From positions 86,096 through 150,095 of the forward strand of contig BCKQ01000012.1 of the NCBI GenBank assembly GCA_001600695.1: a stretch of 64,000 bases of DNA, written 5' to 3'. A program made the translations under genes and the position numbers. Under the pieces are notes generated by a model. It saw only the letters and a list, made by a program, of their open reading frames with translations, made no database searches and was not told the DNA's origin. The number at the start of each line of letters is the position of its first letter. Position 1 is the stretch's first letter. This document shows positions 9,734-22,586 of the stretch, in pieces. The stretch is from Ascoidea asiatica. Lineage: Eukaryota > Ascomycota > Saccharomycetes > Ascoideales > Ascoideaceae.

Positions 9734-11206
9734 TCCATTATTATTTGAAAAAAATTCTTCAAGTAATTTATTTCTTTTATTCATTGTTTCTTTACTTAAA
9801 ACAATTTCTCTTTCATAATTATTATTTAAAAAATTTTCTTCATTATCAAAATTATCATTTAAATTAATTTTTTTAATTAATTTAATTTGATTTGTATTAT
9901 AACTATTACATTTTTTACATTTTAAACCTAAGATATGAAATTTACAAGAAGATTTTAATGTACAATCATTACAAATTATTATACATTTCCAAAAACAATA
10001 TGGTTCAGGTAATTTTTCTCTTTGAATTTCATAATCTAAAATTCTAAATTCATTTTCCATATCAATTATTGATTTTAAACATATTGGACATTTATAAAAA
10101 TTTTTTAAATAATTATTTAAACAAATTGAATGAATTGAATGACCACATGACATTAATGAAATTTTTTTTGTTGAAGTAAATAAATAATCATTACAAATTG
10201 GACATTCTCTTTTTATAGAATCTTGAATACATTTATGATTATTTTTTAATTCAATTGAAATACATGCATCACAACCATTACAATGATAAAAATCTTTATT
10301 TAAACCAAGACCTAATCTACAAATTCCACAATCATTACAATGATAAATATTTTTATTAATATCATCATCAAAAATATTACATAATTTACAAAAATAATTT
10401 GAAAAACAATTTTGACAATTTATACAATTTTTTGAAGAATTTTGAATAATTTTACAATTCATACATAAAATTTTTAAAATTTTTTTTTTATTATTAATAA
10501 TATTATTATTATTATTATTATTAATATTATTAATATTATTAATATTATTATTTTTTAATAAAGTTAAAGAATGTGAATGAATAATTTCATCATGACAATT
10601 ATGACAAGTGAAAAATTGTTTACAAATTGAACAATATAATTTACAAGATCTTTGATAATGTTTACAACCAAGAATTTTATTTTCATAATCAAAATAAGTT
10701 TCAATTTCATCTTCTGCAAAATAATCAAGATCTTCATTATTATAATCGTTATTATTATTTTCATTATTATTGAATATATATTCTTTATCATTTTCATTAT
10801 TATCATTCTTTTGATTTAGATTTAGATTATGAATTTGAATTTGAATTTGATTGTCATTTTGATTTATACTACTAGTATTTGTAGTAATATTATTATTAAT
10901 TGGAATATTATTTGAATTTTGGTTATTGATATTATTATTATTACTAATATAAGATTTTAATTCATTATTAATTTCATTATTTAATTGATTAATTGTATTA
11001 TAAACAAGAGATGGAGCCATTAATTGTTGAATTAATAAATTTTTATCATATTGACTTAAAGTTTTCCTTTTTCTAATTTGTTGTATTTTTGATCTTAATA
11101 ATTTTTCATTATTATTAGTTTCTATAGAATCTATATTTGAATTATTACTTATATTATTATTTGAAGTTGTATTTGAAATATTAATTGAATCATTTTGAAT
11201 TGACAT
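8618..11206 (-). CDS. CHY zinc-finger and RING-H2 E3 ubiquitin ligase (Pirh2/RCHY1 family)
   Basis: 862 residues. In order: a short conserved helical segment near 34-63 ('LLRSKIQQIRKRKTLSQYDK'), a CHY zinc finger (about 180-270, starting 'GCKHYQRSCKLYCSICKQFF'), a CTCHY finger (about 270-330, with repeated Cys-x2-Cys and His), a RING-H2 (C335-PIC to C373-PIC), and a zinc ribbon (about 404-434). This order is diagnostic of the Pirh2/RCHY1 family of E3 ligases, present in most fungi and animals but absent from S. cerevisiae. The C-terminal 400 residues are low complexity, with Asn runs, an acidic patch and repeats of the type LSNLSNLPNL (about 690-740), ending with triple 'INNDN' repeats. Known metazoan members ubiquitinate p53; yeast substrates are unknown to me. 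Start is the first in-frame ATG. Confidence 0.85.
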
Positions 11207-11616
11207 TTGTATGAAAATATTTTATTAAATAGATTATAAGCCCGAGTGAGTATAAAAAAAGATATGAGAATGAGATTGAAATGAGAAGAAATATATTATT
11301 CTTCTTAATTTTTGATTATTATTAAATGATGAATTAAATAAATATATTGAATAAGATAAATAATATCAAATATATCAAATATATCAAATATATTAAATAT
11401 ATCAAATATATTAAATAACAAAAGGTGTAGTTACTTCATTTGCTTTATTTATTCACTCAACTTTGATTTTGAATCAGCTCGCACCCAACAAGGCTCGTAA
11501 TGAATCACAGGCAAACAGACAGACCCCATTCGAGCCGGAAGTGGGAAAGGAAAGTCAGGTTTGTTATCCAAGAAACGGGATATAATCGTATTTTTATTAT
11601 TTAAATGCCCAATATA

Positions 11617-11624
11617 GTCACATG
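11617..11624 (+). promoter_or_regulatory. E-box GTCACATG (Cbf1-like)
   Basis: Octamer GTCACATG about 410 bp upstream of the CHY-RING ATG. One of several copies of the same core in intergenic regions of this window. Cbf1-type bHLH factors bind RTCACRTG in yeasts; binding here is inference. Confidence 0.45.
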
Positions 11625-11785
11625 TTTCCCTTGGCTTATAGCCCAGATGGAGTAAGATTTAACTTTCGGGGTCCTCTATTGAACAACAAAGCTGCTGTTG
11701 GCAGGTGATCAGAGCCCCGAGGTTCCCGGAACTGATTCAGATTCACAAGCAGCAAGTTTTGACGCCGGTGAGAAAGAAAACAGAC

Positions 11786-11818
11786 AAGGAACAGAGAAGG
11801 AACAGAGAAGGAACAGAA
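11786..11818 (+). repeat. 11-bp direct repeat AAGGAACAGAG, about three copies
   Basis: Two perfect copies and a near-complete third, head to tail, inside the GC-rich island upstream of the CHY-RING gene. Confidence 0.75.
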
Positions 11819-11995
11819 ACAGGTGAATTCAGACAACAAAAAACAGTGTACGTGATTAGTTGAGGGTTTGTATCTAGGTGAAATTATACTATTCAATACT
11901 ACTTACTTACTTACTTACTTACTATTAGTTAACTGGAATATGATTAGAAATATGATTAGAAATATTAATATTAATAATAACATTAATAACATTAA

Positions 11996-13262
<1,267 letters not shown>

Positions 13263-13910
13263 ATGAGTGAAAAACGTGTAAAGAAGTTACAAAAGAATAA
13301 TAATGGAGTTGCTTTAATCAGTGGTTATAGTAGTAGTAGTAGTGATTCAGATAATGATAATGATAATGATAATGATAATCAAGAATCAAATAATTCAGAT
13401 TTAAATATTCAAGATAAAGAAATAGAATTTAATGAAGAAAGTATATTAAAGAAGCTTGAATTACATTTAAATGAAAATAAATCAATTGAGAATGAAATTG
13501 AAGATACCGAGAATGACAGTGAAAGTGAAAGTGAAAGTGAGAATGAATTTGGATTAAATATGAATGAATTAGACAAATTAGACAAATTAGATGATTTGAA
13601 TGATATTGATAATAGTAATAAAAGAGATAATAGAGAAAATGAATTTTTTAAATTATTAGAAGATTATAAAATAAATTATTTTAAATTATGGGAAGATCAA
13701 ATTTATTTAATTTTAAAAGATTCAAGATTTTATTTATATAATTCAAATAAAGAAAGAAAATTAATTTTTCAAAAATGGTCAAATTTAAAAATTAAAGAAA
13801 AAGAAAAGAATTTCAATAGTAATGATAATGATAATGATAATGAAAATAAAGTTAAAAATAAAATTTTAGAAAATTCATCAATAATTTTTTTAAAATTTAT
13901 TGAAAATGAA

Positions 13911-13952
<42 letters not shown>

Positions 13953-14450
13953 TTTGAAAATAAAAAATTTGATTATTATTTTGAATTTAAAGAAAAAAAT
14001 AAAAAAAATTTAAATTTTAAAAAAATTAATTTAAAAAATAATGAAAAAGAAAAATTATATAGAGATTATACAAATAATATTAAAAAAATTTATAAAAATT
14101 TAAAAGAAAGAAAAAAAAAAACAAAATTATATTTATTTGAAAATAATTTATTAAAAAAATATATTAAAAATATTAATAAAAATAATGATAAAAATAATGA
14201 TAAAAATAATGAAATTGATATTAAAAAGATTTTAAAAAAATATGAGAAAGAGATAAATAATTTAAATTCAATTGATGATAATAAAGATAATGATAATGAA
14301 AATGAAAATGAAATATATTCAATTTTACATTCATTTGAAAATGAATTAAGTTTACCAGTGGAAATTATAAATAAACCAAAATATTTCATAGCTCCAGTTA
14401 AAGAAAGACTTGAATTATTACATAAAGTAATCAGTGAACTTATATATTAA
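13263..14450 (+). CDS. FF-domain-like nuclear protein, possibly a splicing factor (Urn1/Prp40 group)
   Basis: 395 residues. The N-terminus is basic, then Ser/Asp and Glu rich. A segment at about 122-175 ('EFFKLLEDYKI-YFKLWEDQIYLILKDSRFYLY-ERKLIFQKW') has the spacing of an FF domain: an aromatic at each end, the DxRF turn and 'ER-xx-F-xxW'. FF domains bind phosphorylated RNA polymerase II tail or splicing factors; the yeast proteins with a single FF domain include Urn1. No WW domain is visible upstream, and the rest is dominated by Asn/Lys/Asp runs including a run of about 14 Asn. The C-terminal 30 residues ('FIAPVKERLELLHKVISELIY') look ordered. Assignment to Urn1 is tentative. Confidence 0.55.
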
Positions 14451-14576
14451 TATTATATAATATTATATTTCATTAGTTAAAATACTTGAATAAAAGATTT
14501 TATAACACTTTACCAGTAAGAAGAAAGTACAAAAAAGAATAAAAAAAAATTAAAGTATACAGTATAAAGATGAAAT

Positions 14577-14584
14577 AAAAAAAA
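14577..14584 (-). terminator. Oligo-T RNA polymerase III terminator of tRNA-Leu
   Basis: A run of eight T on the minus strand begins 4 nt after the tRNA 3' end, the standard Pol III stop signal. Confidence 0.8.
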
Positions 14585-14587
14585 GAA

Positions 14588-14669
14588 TGATAACCGCGAG
14601 GTTCGAACTCGCGCCTCCGAAGAGACCAGGACCTTAACCTGGCGCCTTAGACCACTCGGCCAGGTTACC
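14588..14669 (-). tRNA. tRNA-Leu(AAG), intronless, long variable arm
   Basis: Minus-strand sequence folds as a class II tRNA: acceptor GGTAACC pairs with GGTTATC (one G-U), discriminator A, D-arm GCC/GGC, anticodon stem CCAGG/CCTGG, loop TTAAGGT giving anticodon AAG, a long variable arm, and T-arm with GTTCGAAC. A long variable arm plus discriminator A and AAG identifies leucine, decoding CUU and, after A-to-I editing, CUC and CUA. G37 follows the anticodon. CCA is not encoded. S. cerevisiae uses GAG and UAG for this box, whereas other yeasts use AAG (knowledge). The internal A and B boxes are intact. Confidence 0.95.
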
Positions 14670-15109
14670 TTTCTTTGGCATTTTCATGCATTTGTGTTTA
14701 CTAGTGTCTTTTCAGCATTTCTATCACGTGGTCATTATCTAGGACAACACCATCCAGGACAGAGACAACATTCTTCCACATCCAGGACGGCTGCTTAGAC
14801 CCAGTGCTGTGGCTCTTCTCGGCTCATTCCTGGCTTTTTGCTCTGAGACAGCGCAGTGGGCGGTTACGTCGCTGGCTTTGTTTATTTCGACTGTGTTTAT
14901 TTCTTCTCGATATACTACTTATTTGTATTTCAAATATCTCTTTCTTTGTTTATAATCCATTTATATCAATTCATCTATTCAATCATTCAATCATTCAATC
15001 ATTCACTTCAATTCAATTCAATTCAATTCATCACAACTTATTTTATCTCAATTCAATTCTTTCACTTCACTTCTCTTCTATTCTCTTCTATTCTAAATGA
15101 TATATCAAA
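14670..15109. promoter_or_regulatory. Upstream region of the 5-phosphatase gene with GC-rich island and pyrimidine-rich leader
   Basis: A GC-richer patch (about 14740-14880) follows a TCACGTGG E-box at 14724-14730. From about 14960 to the ATG the + strand is almost free of G, with short CAATCATT, TTCAATTCAATT and TCTTCTATTC repeats, as expected for a 5' leader or core promoter of a yeast gene. Short overlapping ORFs here (14804-15113) end before or overlap the true start and look accidental. Confidence 0.5.
14724..14730 (+). promoter_or_regulatory. E-box TCACGTG (Cbf1-like)
   Basis: TCACGTG, followed by GTCA, 380 bp upstream of the 5-phosphatase ATG and 55 bp upstream of the 5' end of tRNA-Leu. 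Binding is inference. Confidence 0.45.
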
Positions 15110-16297
15110 ATGAGTAAAATATTTACTTTAGAAACTTCAATTTATAAAATTTGGTATTTTTCACCTGATAATGATACTTTACCATTATATTCAATTCAAA
15201 ATCTAACTAATAATAATGATGAAACTAAACTTAAAGAAATTAAAACTCTTAAAAGAGATGATGATTTACATATCATAAGTAAAATCATTTCATCTAATGA
15301 TAATCAATCCAATAATGATTTAAATAATAATTTAAATAATAATTTAAATAATAATTTAAATGAAGAAATTCAATTGAAACTTAATGATAAATTCTTAGGT
15401 TCTATAAATTCTGAAAAACTTTCAAATTTAGCTGAATTAATTTCAATTTGGAAAAATGGTTTATCTTATTTAGATCAAATTAATTCAAAAATTAAATATA
15501 TTAATAAAAATAATAATCTTATAACTAAAAAAATTCTTAATTCAACTGATAGTAATAATACTTCAAATAATAATAATAATAATAAATTTAATAAAATTAA
15601 AGAAAAAATAAAATTATTAAAATATTTACAAATTAATTCAAATAATTATATAAATTTAAAAGATTTAAATTTAAAAATTATAACTTGGAATATTAATGGT
15701 AATTCAAATTCTTATTTAAATAAAAATGAATTAGATAATTTTAAAAATTTATTTGCTTTAAATGATAATATTAATTCAAATATTCATATTTTTATAATTA
15801 ATTTACAAGAAACTATACCATTATCTGTAAAAAATTTATATTCAAATCCTGAATTAATTAAAAATTGGTATATATTTATTTTAAATCTTTTAAATAATAA
15901 TAATAATATTAATAATATTAATAATAGTCAATCAAATTATAAATATGAATTTTTATCAAGTAATAGATTATTAGGTTTATCTACAATTATTATTGTTAAA
16001 GATTATCTTAAAAATTTAATTTCAAATATTAAAATTCAATCAATTGGTACTGGTTATTTAAATCTTTATGGAAATAAAGGTTCTTTATTAATAAAATTTA
16101 ATTTAAATTTTAATGAAAATTTAATTTTTAATAAAATTTCAAAAAAATTTAAAATTATTAAAAATTTTGGTTATAAATTTATTTTTTTAAATTTACATTT
16201 AAATGCAGGTCAAGATTCAACAAATTTATTAAAAAGAAAAAATCAATTAAAATTAATTGAAAATTCATTTAATTTAAAAAAATTTTATTTACCAAAT

Positions 16298-16328
<31 letters not shown>

Positions 16329-16513
16329 TTGATAATTATAATAATGAAAATAGTGATGATAATTTAAATAAAAATAAAAATTCATTTATAGATTTTGATA
16401 AACAAAGAAATTCATTTAATTTTTCAAAATTATTATCAAGTAATCCAAATTTTAATCTTACTGGAATTGATGAAGAAAATGATTCTAATGATATTGATAA
16501 TAATAATCATGAA

Positions 16514-16557
<44 letters not shown>

Positions 16558-19042
16558 AAAACTAGATGAAGATGATGAAACTGTTCTATTCACTTTAGAT
16601 GATTTTGATAAAGATAATAAAAGAATTTATTCTTCTGATGATGATGAAAATGATAAAACAACTACAACTACAACTACTGATAATGATAATAATGAAGAAT
16701 TTACAATCTTAAATTTAAATAAAATTAAAAATGAAATAAATAGTGAAATTAAAAATGATAGTCAAATTTCTTTAAATACAACTTCCACATCTATTTCAAA
16801 TTTAAGTAATACTGATATTAGTGAATCAAATATATCTAAAAATTCAATGATTTTAATGAAAAATTCAATTTTAAAAAATTCAAATTCTTCTTCAAATTAT
16901 ATTGGTAGACCAAAATTAAATAATAATCATAAAAATTATAATAATAAATTTAATAATCTTAATAATATTGAACCTGATATTTTAGCAGGTGAAGATTTTG
17001 ATTTTGAAATTCCAAGTGATAATGATGATAATAATAATGATTATGATTTAAATAATATTCATGATTATAATAATACTACCAGTAGTAATAATACTGATGA
17101 TGATGATTCTGAAAATAAAAATATAGAAAATTGTTTTATGATTGTTAGTGGAGATTTCAATTTTAGAATAAATTTAGAATCTGATAGTTTATTAAAGGCT
17201 TTATTAGATAGAAATTTATTTAAAGAATTAATAAAATATGATTCTTTAACTATTTTAAAATCTGAATTACCAATTTTAAATCAATTAGAAGAAGCTCCAA
17301 TTAGATTTAGACCTTCATATAAATTTAAAAAATTTGAATCAAATTTATCTGATAATAACAAAAATAATAAAAACAATAAAAATAATAATAATAATAATAA
17401 TAATAATGAAAATGATGAAGAAGAAAATAATTTAAGAAGAGATAGAATAAATAATTTATTAACTGAAGAATATAGAGAATATGATTTTGAAAGAAAACCA
17501 TCATATACAGATAGAATTTTTTTCAATGATTTTTACAAACAAATAGTTGCAGTTAATTATTTTATTAATGAATATTTTCAAGTTAGTGATCATAAACCAA
17601 TAATTTTAGATTTAAAGATAAATAACTTAAAGATACAAAATTTATTTAAAAAAGAAAAATTAATTTCAGAATATTATGAAAATTTAAATAATAAATTGAA
17701 TTTAGAGATAATTCTGAAAAATCCAGAAATTAAAATAAAAAAAATTGAAAATAAATTTTCTAATTTGAAAAATTTTGATTATGATAATTTATTACAAAAT
17801 TATCAAATTTCTTTTGAAAATTTAAATGATAATGAATGTTATTGGGAACTTAAACTTAATAAAGATTTAATTCATTTATTTAAAAGAGATAATGAAAAAA
17901 ATTTCAATTTTGAAGATGATTTCAATCAAGATAAATTTTTAGAAAATTTTATTATTTTAGAAGATAATTATAAATTTAATAAATTGAATAAAATATATGG
18001 AAATTCTTTTATCAATATTAACTTTAAATTTAATAAAATTATACCGTTAAATGTTAAAAAAATCGAGCTTATATTTATTTTAAAAGTTAAAGAATTTCAA
18101 GATTTTTTCATTAATTTTGAATTCAATTATGAAGATAATAATAATTTTTATGGAGAAAGTTTAGATTTTTTCAATAAAGAAAAAAATTATAATAATAATT
18201 CAATCCCAAAAAATCTTTATTTATTAATAAACTTTATTAGTGATGAAATTAAATTCAATTTTGATATTATTGCTTTTGAATTATTCAATGAAAAAAATGA
18301 ATTAGTTGATTCAAATTTATTGAAAAATATAAATAAGTTAAATTGTTTTATTCATAAAATTATAAATAATAATGAGAGCTTTAATGATAATAAAGAATTT
18401 TTAAATTTAATTGAGGAAGTTAATAAGTATGATTTAAATGAAATTAAATTCAATAATAAAATTAAAAATAAAAGTAAAGTATATGAGAAACAAATCATTA
18501 TTAATAAAAATCTAGGTAATTCAATTTTTTTTTATAATTTATTGAAATTATTGAATAGTATTGATGGTGGAATTATACCAGAAAGTTTATTTTTATTATT
18601 AATTGAAGAAATTGATAAGGATATTAATTTTATTAATAAAAAATTCAAAAATATTGGAACAATTGATAAGCAAGAAGAAATTAAAAATATAATAATAACA
18701 AAAATCTTAGAAATTGTACCAGGGGTTAGATCAAATACATTTATATTTTTGATTTCCTTTTTAAGGCTTTTTTTAGATAATTATTATAAAGAGAATCAAA
18801 AAAAAGAGAAAGAAAAAGGAATAGAAATAAAAGATAAAACGGGTATTTCAGCATTAACAGAAGAAGAAAAAAATCAACATAATAAGATTGATCTAGAATC
18901 TAAACAGGTTATAGATACTCTTCAGAAGCAAAAAGAAGAAGAAATTATTGGACTATTTGAAGATTCATTATTTAATACAAGAGATAAAAATCTTCAAGAA
19001 AAAAGACATAGAATTTTATTATTACTTTTAAGTAGTAATTGA
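15110..19042 (+). CDS. Inositol polyphosphate 5-phosphatase, OCRL/INPP5B-like, with C-terminal ASH and RhoGAP-like region
   Basis: 1310 residues. The 5-phosphatase catalytic motifs appear in order: WNINGN (about 192), LQET (about 232), GNKGS (about 321), LNLHLNAG (about 361), GDFNFRI (about 680), RKPSYTDRIFF (about 794) and SDHKPI (about 825). The enzyme removes the 5-phosphate from PI(4,5)P2 and related lipids. About 300 residues of Asn/Asp-rich low complexity split the domain between LNLHLNAG and GDFNFRI. There is no Sac1 domain before it, unlike Inp51-53, and it is far longer than Inp54. After it come a beta-rich region (about 850-1090, ASH-like) and a helical segment (about 1130-1260, 'SIDGGIIPESLFLLLIEEID', 'FLISFLRLFL') resembling the RhoGAP-like end of OCRL. 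I see no arginine finger, as in OCRL. S. cerevisiae lacks this type. Confidence 0.82.
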
Positions 19043-19575
19043 AGTACGATCATATATACATAAACGTTTCATAGATTATGTATTTACTTATTGACTTTAA
19101 ATATATTTATAACATAAATAAAGCTTTTATTTTCAAACAACATTCCAGATTCTAAACCTTAAATTATTAAAATCCTAAACTTTAAATAGAGTTTTTATTT
19201 TCAAATTTTCGGCTTTTTCCGTTCTATCCGCATCTCGGATTTCGGATTTAAATGTTCAGAAGAATATTACGGGCCGAGAAAGCCGCCAGTTATAAAGTAT
19301 TTCGATAAAAAAGCCACTTCTCTTAACAAGCTTTAATGATTAACTGATACTTTCTTTAAATCCCTTAAATCCTTTTAAACTTTTTAATTTCTTGAAGACT
19401 TTAAAGCTCGTAAATATTTTTTTTCCATAATTGTATTGAATAGCTATTGAATAGAATTGATTTTTTTGATTTAATTTATTATATAATGGAGCATTTATTT
19501 TCATATTTTTTTGAATTATAATTAATAATAAAAGATGAAAATAATAAAAAAAAAAGTTTGTTTAATTATCCGAAG
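19043..19575. promoter_or_regulatory. Intergenic region upstream of FMP52
   Basis: Contains a GC-richer patch at about 19200-19320 (ATCTCGGATTTCGGAT, then GGGCCGAGAAAGCCGCC). The rest is AT-rich. No gene seen. Confidence 0.45.
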
Positions 19576-20280
19576 ATGATTAAAGGTGTTGTATTTGGAG
19601 GAAGTGGACTTCTTGGTGGATCATTTTTAAAAGAAGCTGAAAAATATTCTAATATTGAAAAATTATTTGCAATTAATAGAAGAGAAATTTCTGAACAAAA
19701 TTTATTAAAAAAAACTAAATCAATTGTGAATTCAGATAATTCAGAATGGTTTAAGGTTATTAAAGAATTAAAAGATAAAGAAGATATAAACACAGTATTT
19801 TGTGCACTTGGTAAAAGAAAAAGTGAAGGTGGTAATAAATTAACAAAAAAAGAAATTGAATTTGATTTCACAACCAAACTTGGAAAATATTGTAAAACAA
19901 TTGGAATTGAAACTTTTATATTTTTTACAGCAAGTGGAGCAAATAAAGATTCTAAAATTGAAATTCTTAAAGATAAAGGTAGAATTGAAGAAGAAATTGA
20001 AAAAAATAAATTTAAAAGAACGATTATTATTAGACCAACTACTGTTTTAGGAGATACAGAAGAAAGATTTAATAATTATAATTTTGCAATTAGATATGCT
20101 TCAAAATTATCTGCAATTGCTCATGGAACAATATTTTCACCATTATTGTTATCACCTTTATATGCAGATGAAATTTCTAATGGAATACTTAAATATCTTC
20201 AATCAAATTCAATCAAAAAAGATGATACTCCTATTGTTAAAATTTTGGAACCAAAAGATATTATCAAAATCATTAACTAA
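19576..20280 (+). CDS. FMP52: FMP52-like NAD(P)-binding protein, mitochondrial outer membrane
   Basis: 234 residues from the ATG at 19576. The frame stays open upstream to a TTG at 19558, but the glycine-rich nucleotide-binding loop (GVVFGGSGLLGG) follows the ATG at once, as in Fmp52 (231 residues in S. cerevisiae). An atypical short-chain dehydrogenase of the TIP30/HTATIP2 type: Rossmann fold, 'TVFCALG' and 'FIFFTASGANKDS', then 'IIRPTTVLGDTEER' and 'LSPLYADEIS', all in family order. Fmp52 localises to the mitochondrial outer membrane and ER; the substrate is unknown. Length is full and there are no breaks. Confidence 0.85.
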   Translation: MIKGVVFGGSGLLGGSFLKEAEKYSNIEKLFAINRREISEQNLLKKTKSIVNSDNSEWFKVIKELKDKEDINTVFCALGKRKSEGGNKLTKKEIEFDFTTKLGKYCKTIGIETFIFFTASGANKDSKIEILKDKGRIEEEIEKNKFKRTIIIRPTTVLGDTEERFNNYNFAIRYASKLSAIAHGTIFSPLLLSPLYADEISNGILKYLQSNSIKKDDTPIVKILEPKDIIKIIN

Positions 20281-22586
20281 ATATATAAATAAATAAATAA
20301 ATAAATAAAACATATTATCTGAGAAGGGTTTACTGTAGAATATAATCACCCAAACATCCTTACACCATTCTGCTGACAACATTGTTACGTAATTATTCCC
20401 GAGATTTTTATTTGTGCTATCAAAAAGTCTCTCCTATCTGGCATTGAAGAATGTTGAATATGATTGGCTGTTAGAAGGAAGCGAGTTATTCAAGTCACGC
20501 GACAGAAAGTAACGTTAGTAAACAGAAGAGCATGAACAGAAAACAAAACACAAAAAAATGAGTGGAGAAGCAAAAGGCAATTAATTTTAATGAATGATTT
20601 TAATTAACAAGTTAATAATTTAATTTAATTGAAAACAAATGATTTATTAAATGATTTACGCGTCACGAACAGACAACTGTCGATCCAGCGATCTCATTCT
20701 AGCCAGAATTAGTCTCAAGACCCTTCTGTGGTTGGCGTGTCAATACCACGCTGCTGCCGTGTACCTGCTGTTAAAAATAGCCATGCGTTGGCTGGCTTGC
20801 GTGCACAAAGCCTCCGTCAAATCCCTGCACCAGCGTTAGAGTCTTACCTGTATTACTAGGACTGTCTCTCAAGTAGAAGCCTGTTTTAAATGGATCTTAC
20901 ACCAGGTTAATTTCCAGAAAAGGTGTTTTAAGGCTAGTGCGAGGTCGTTAAATTGTTTTACTCTGAGTTTGAGAGCCCCGAAGGAAGCACATTGGTGTTT
21001 GTGCACGTCCTGGTTGTACAGGTGTCCTGAACGGTCAGGGTTCGCGAGACCGATCGGGGAAGAGCTGGAAGAAGAGCGGGAAGTGACAAACTCAGAGCGC
21101 GGTGCAAAAAGGAAATGGATTGGCTGGCGAGGGCAAAATTGGTTCACTGCAAATCACAATCAATTTGATTTATTAGCAAGGAATGATGATTTTGTCAGTT
21201 TATTTGCCTATCCACATTCTGCAGACTGTTAAATATAAATTATAAAATAAAATATAAAATATTGGATTATTAGAATATTGGAATATAAAAATACAGGTAT
21301 TTATATTTGAGATCAAATAAATAAAAATACTTTGAGAAACAAATATCCAGGTCATGTTGAAAATAATGATCCAAAGGAGAGATATAATTTCTTTTTGTTG
21401 AGTAATTTGCCTATTGACGAGATATATTTAAGATTGAGTATTATTGTAAATTTTCTTTTTTTTTGAAAAAATAACGTTACTAAATTTAGCTAAATCTGAA
21501 GAAATAAATTTTCAAAAAGGGAATAAATTTAATGTTTCATACTTTTAACTTCTGTTTTCTCCTGAAAGTTCCACCATTATTGAATTATATACTAATAAAT
21601 TTAAAACAATTTATTATTAATAAGTAATCTTAATTCAGTTAAAATCACAATTCAAAAACCACCATTTAAAAACTGAAGAATTTCCAGTATCTTATGATCT
21701 CAAATTACTTTTTCAAATTTTATATATTAAGCATTTGAATCACGAATCAAGTAAATAAATAAATGACAATTTTCTCAATTTTCTCAATTTTCTCAACTTG
21801 TTCATTTTTATCATTTTGAAAAATTTTGTTAATCTACGTAGGCTAATTTATTTTTCAGTTTTTTACTTCTTACTTTAAAAATCAAATAGAATTATTATTT
21901 TCAAATACAAGTTCAAGTTCAAGTTCAAGTACAGAACTTCCTAAGTCTTAGTTTTGATTTTTAGTTCCTAAAATTTTATTAAAATAAATTTCAAAAAAAA
22001 AGATAGTTCAGAAAAAAAAAAAACGATTTGGAAATATTGAAATTAAATAAATTTCATATTAATTTGATAATTATCCAAAATTATAGAAACTTTTAACTAC
22101 TTATTTCCATCATTATTTACAATATTTCAAATTCATATCATCTATTATAATTATATTTTTTAAAAACCTCATCGAATTTCATTTAATATCAACTAATGAA
22201 ACTAATAATAATAGTTTAATAATAATATTTTAATAATATTACTACTGTATAATATTATAATTTAATTATTATATAATACTCTATTAAATACTCTAGTTTA
22301 TATAACCCCTGCTATTATCTATTATCTATTATCTTATATTCTTTTCTCTTCACATTTATAACTCAGATCATTTTAATTTATTTTAATCATATTTATTCCT
22401 TTATCAATCTAATAACTCAATATAATAGATATCATCATACTCATCAAACACTTCAATACTTCAAATACTTTCAAATCTATTAATTTTAATATCAAATTCT
22501 AATTCTAATTCTAATTCAAATTCAATTTTAATCAATAATCAATAATAAATAATCATTTCATATACTTTAAAATTATAAAAAATAAT
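20281..22586. promoter_or_regulatory. 2.3-kb upstream region of the RhoGAP gene, bipartite: GC-rich then AT/pyrimidine-rich
   Basis: The longest gap in the window. About 20340-21230 is GC-enriched (63 of 120 G or C at 20701-20820 by hand count) and carries ACGCGT at 20658-20663 and an E-box variant GTCACGCGAC at 20494-20503. Two short ORFs (20651-20839 and the pair 20869-21147 minus / 20969-21232 plus) have no resemblance to any family I know. From 21240 to 22586 it is AT-rich with C/T-rich, G-poor sequence near the end, consistent with core promoter and a long 5' leader. I tried to see snRNA, snoRNA, RNase P or SRP signatures here and could not. Confidence 0.5.

Larger units (their letters stand above)
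11207..11995. promoter_or_regulatory. Upstream region of the CHY-RING gene with a GC-rich island
   Basis: Between the CHY-RING start and the PRE9 stop (both minus). It holds a 9-bp AT repeat (AATATATCA-type, about 11362-11417), a GC-rich island (about 11465-11830), an E-box GTCACATG at 11617-11624, an 11-bp direct repeat AAGGAACAGAG (about three copies from 11786), and a (TACT)6 microsatellite at 11901-11925. A short minus ORF across the island has no resemblance to a known protein. Confidence 0.55.

Noticed and set aside
11540-11830. Possible RNase P or other structured ncRNA (GGAAAGTC-like and ACAGAAA-like strings)
   Set aside because: Two short strings resemble conserved RNase P regions, but the surrounding helices could not be drawn and the spacing is not convincing. 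Only a covariance-model search could decide.
20651-21232. Short ORFs of 62-92 codons in the GC-rich part of the RhoGAP upstream region
   Set aside because: No family resemblance, mutually overlapping on both strands, unlike local genes in codon use.
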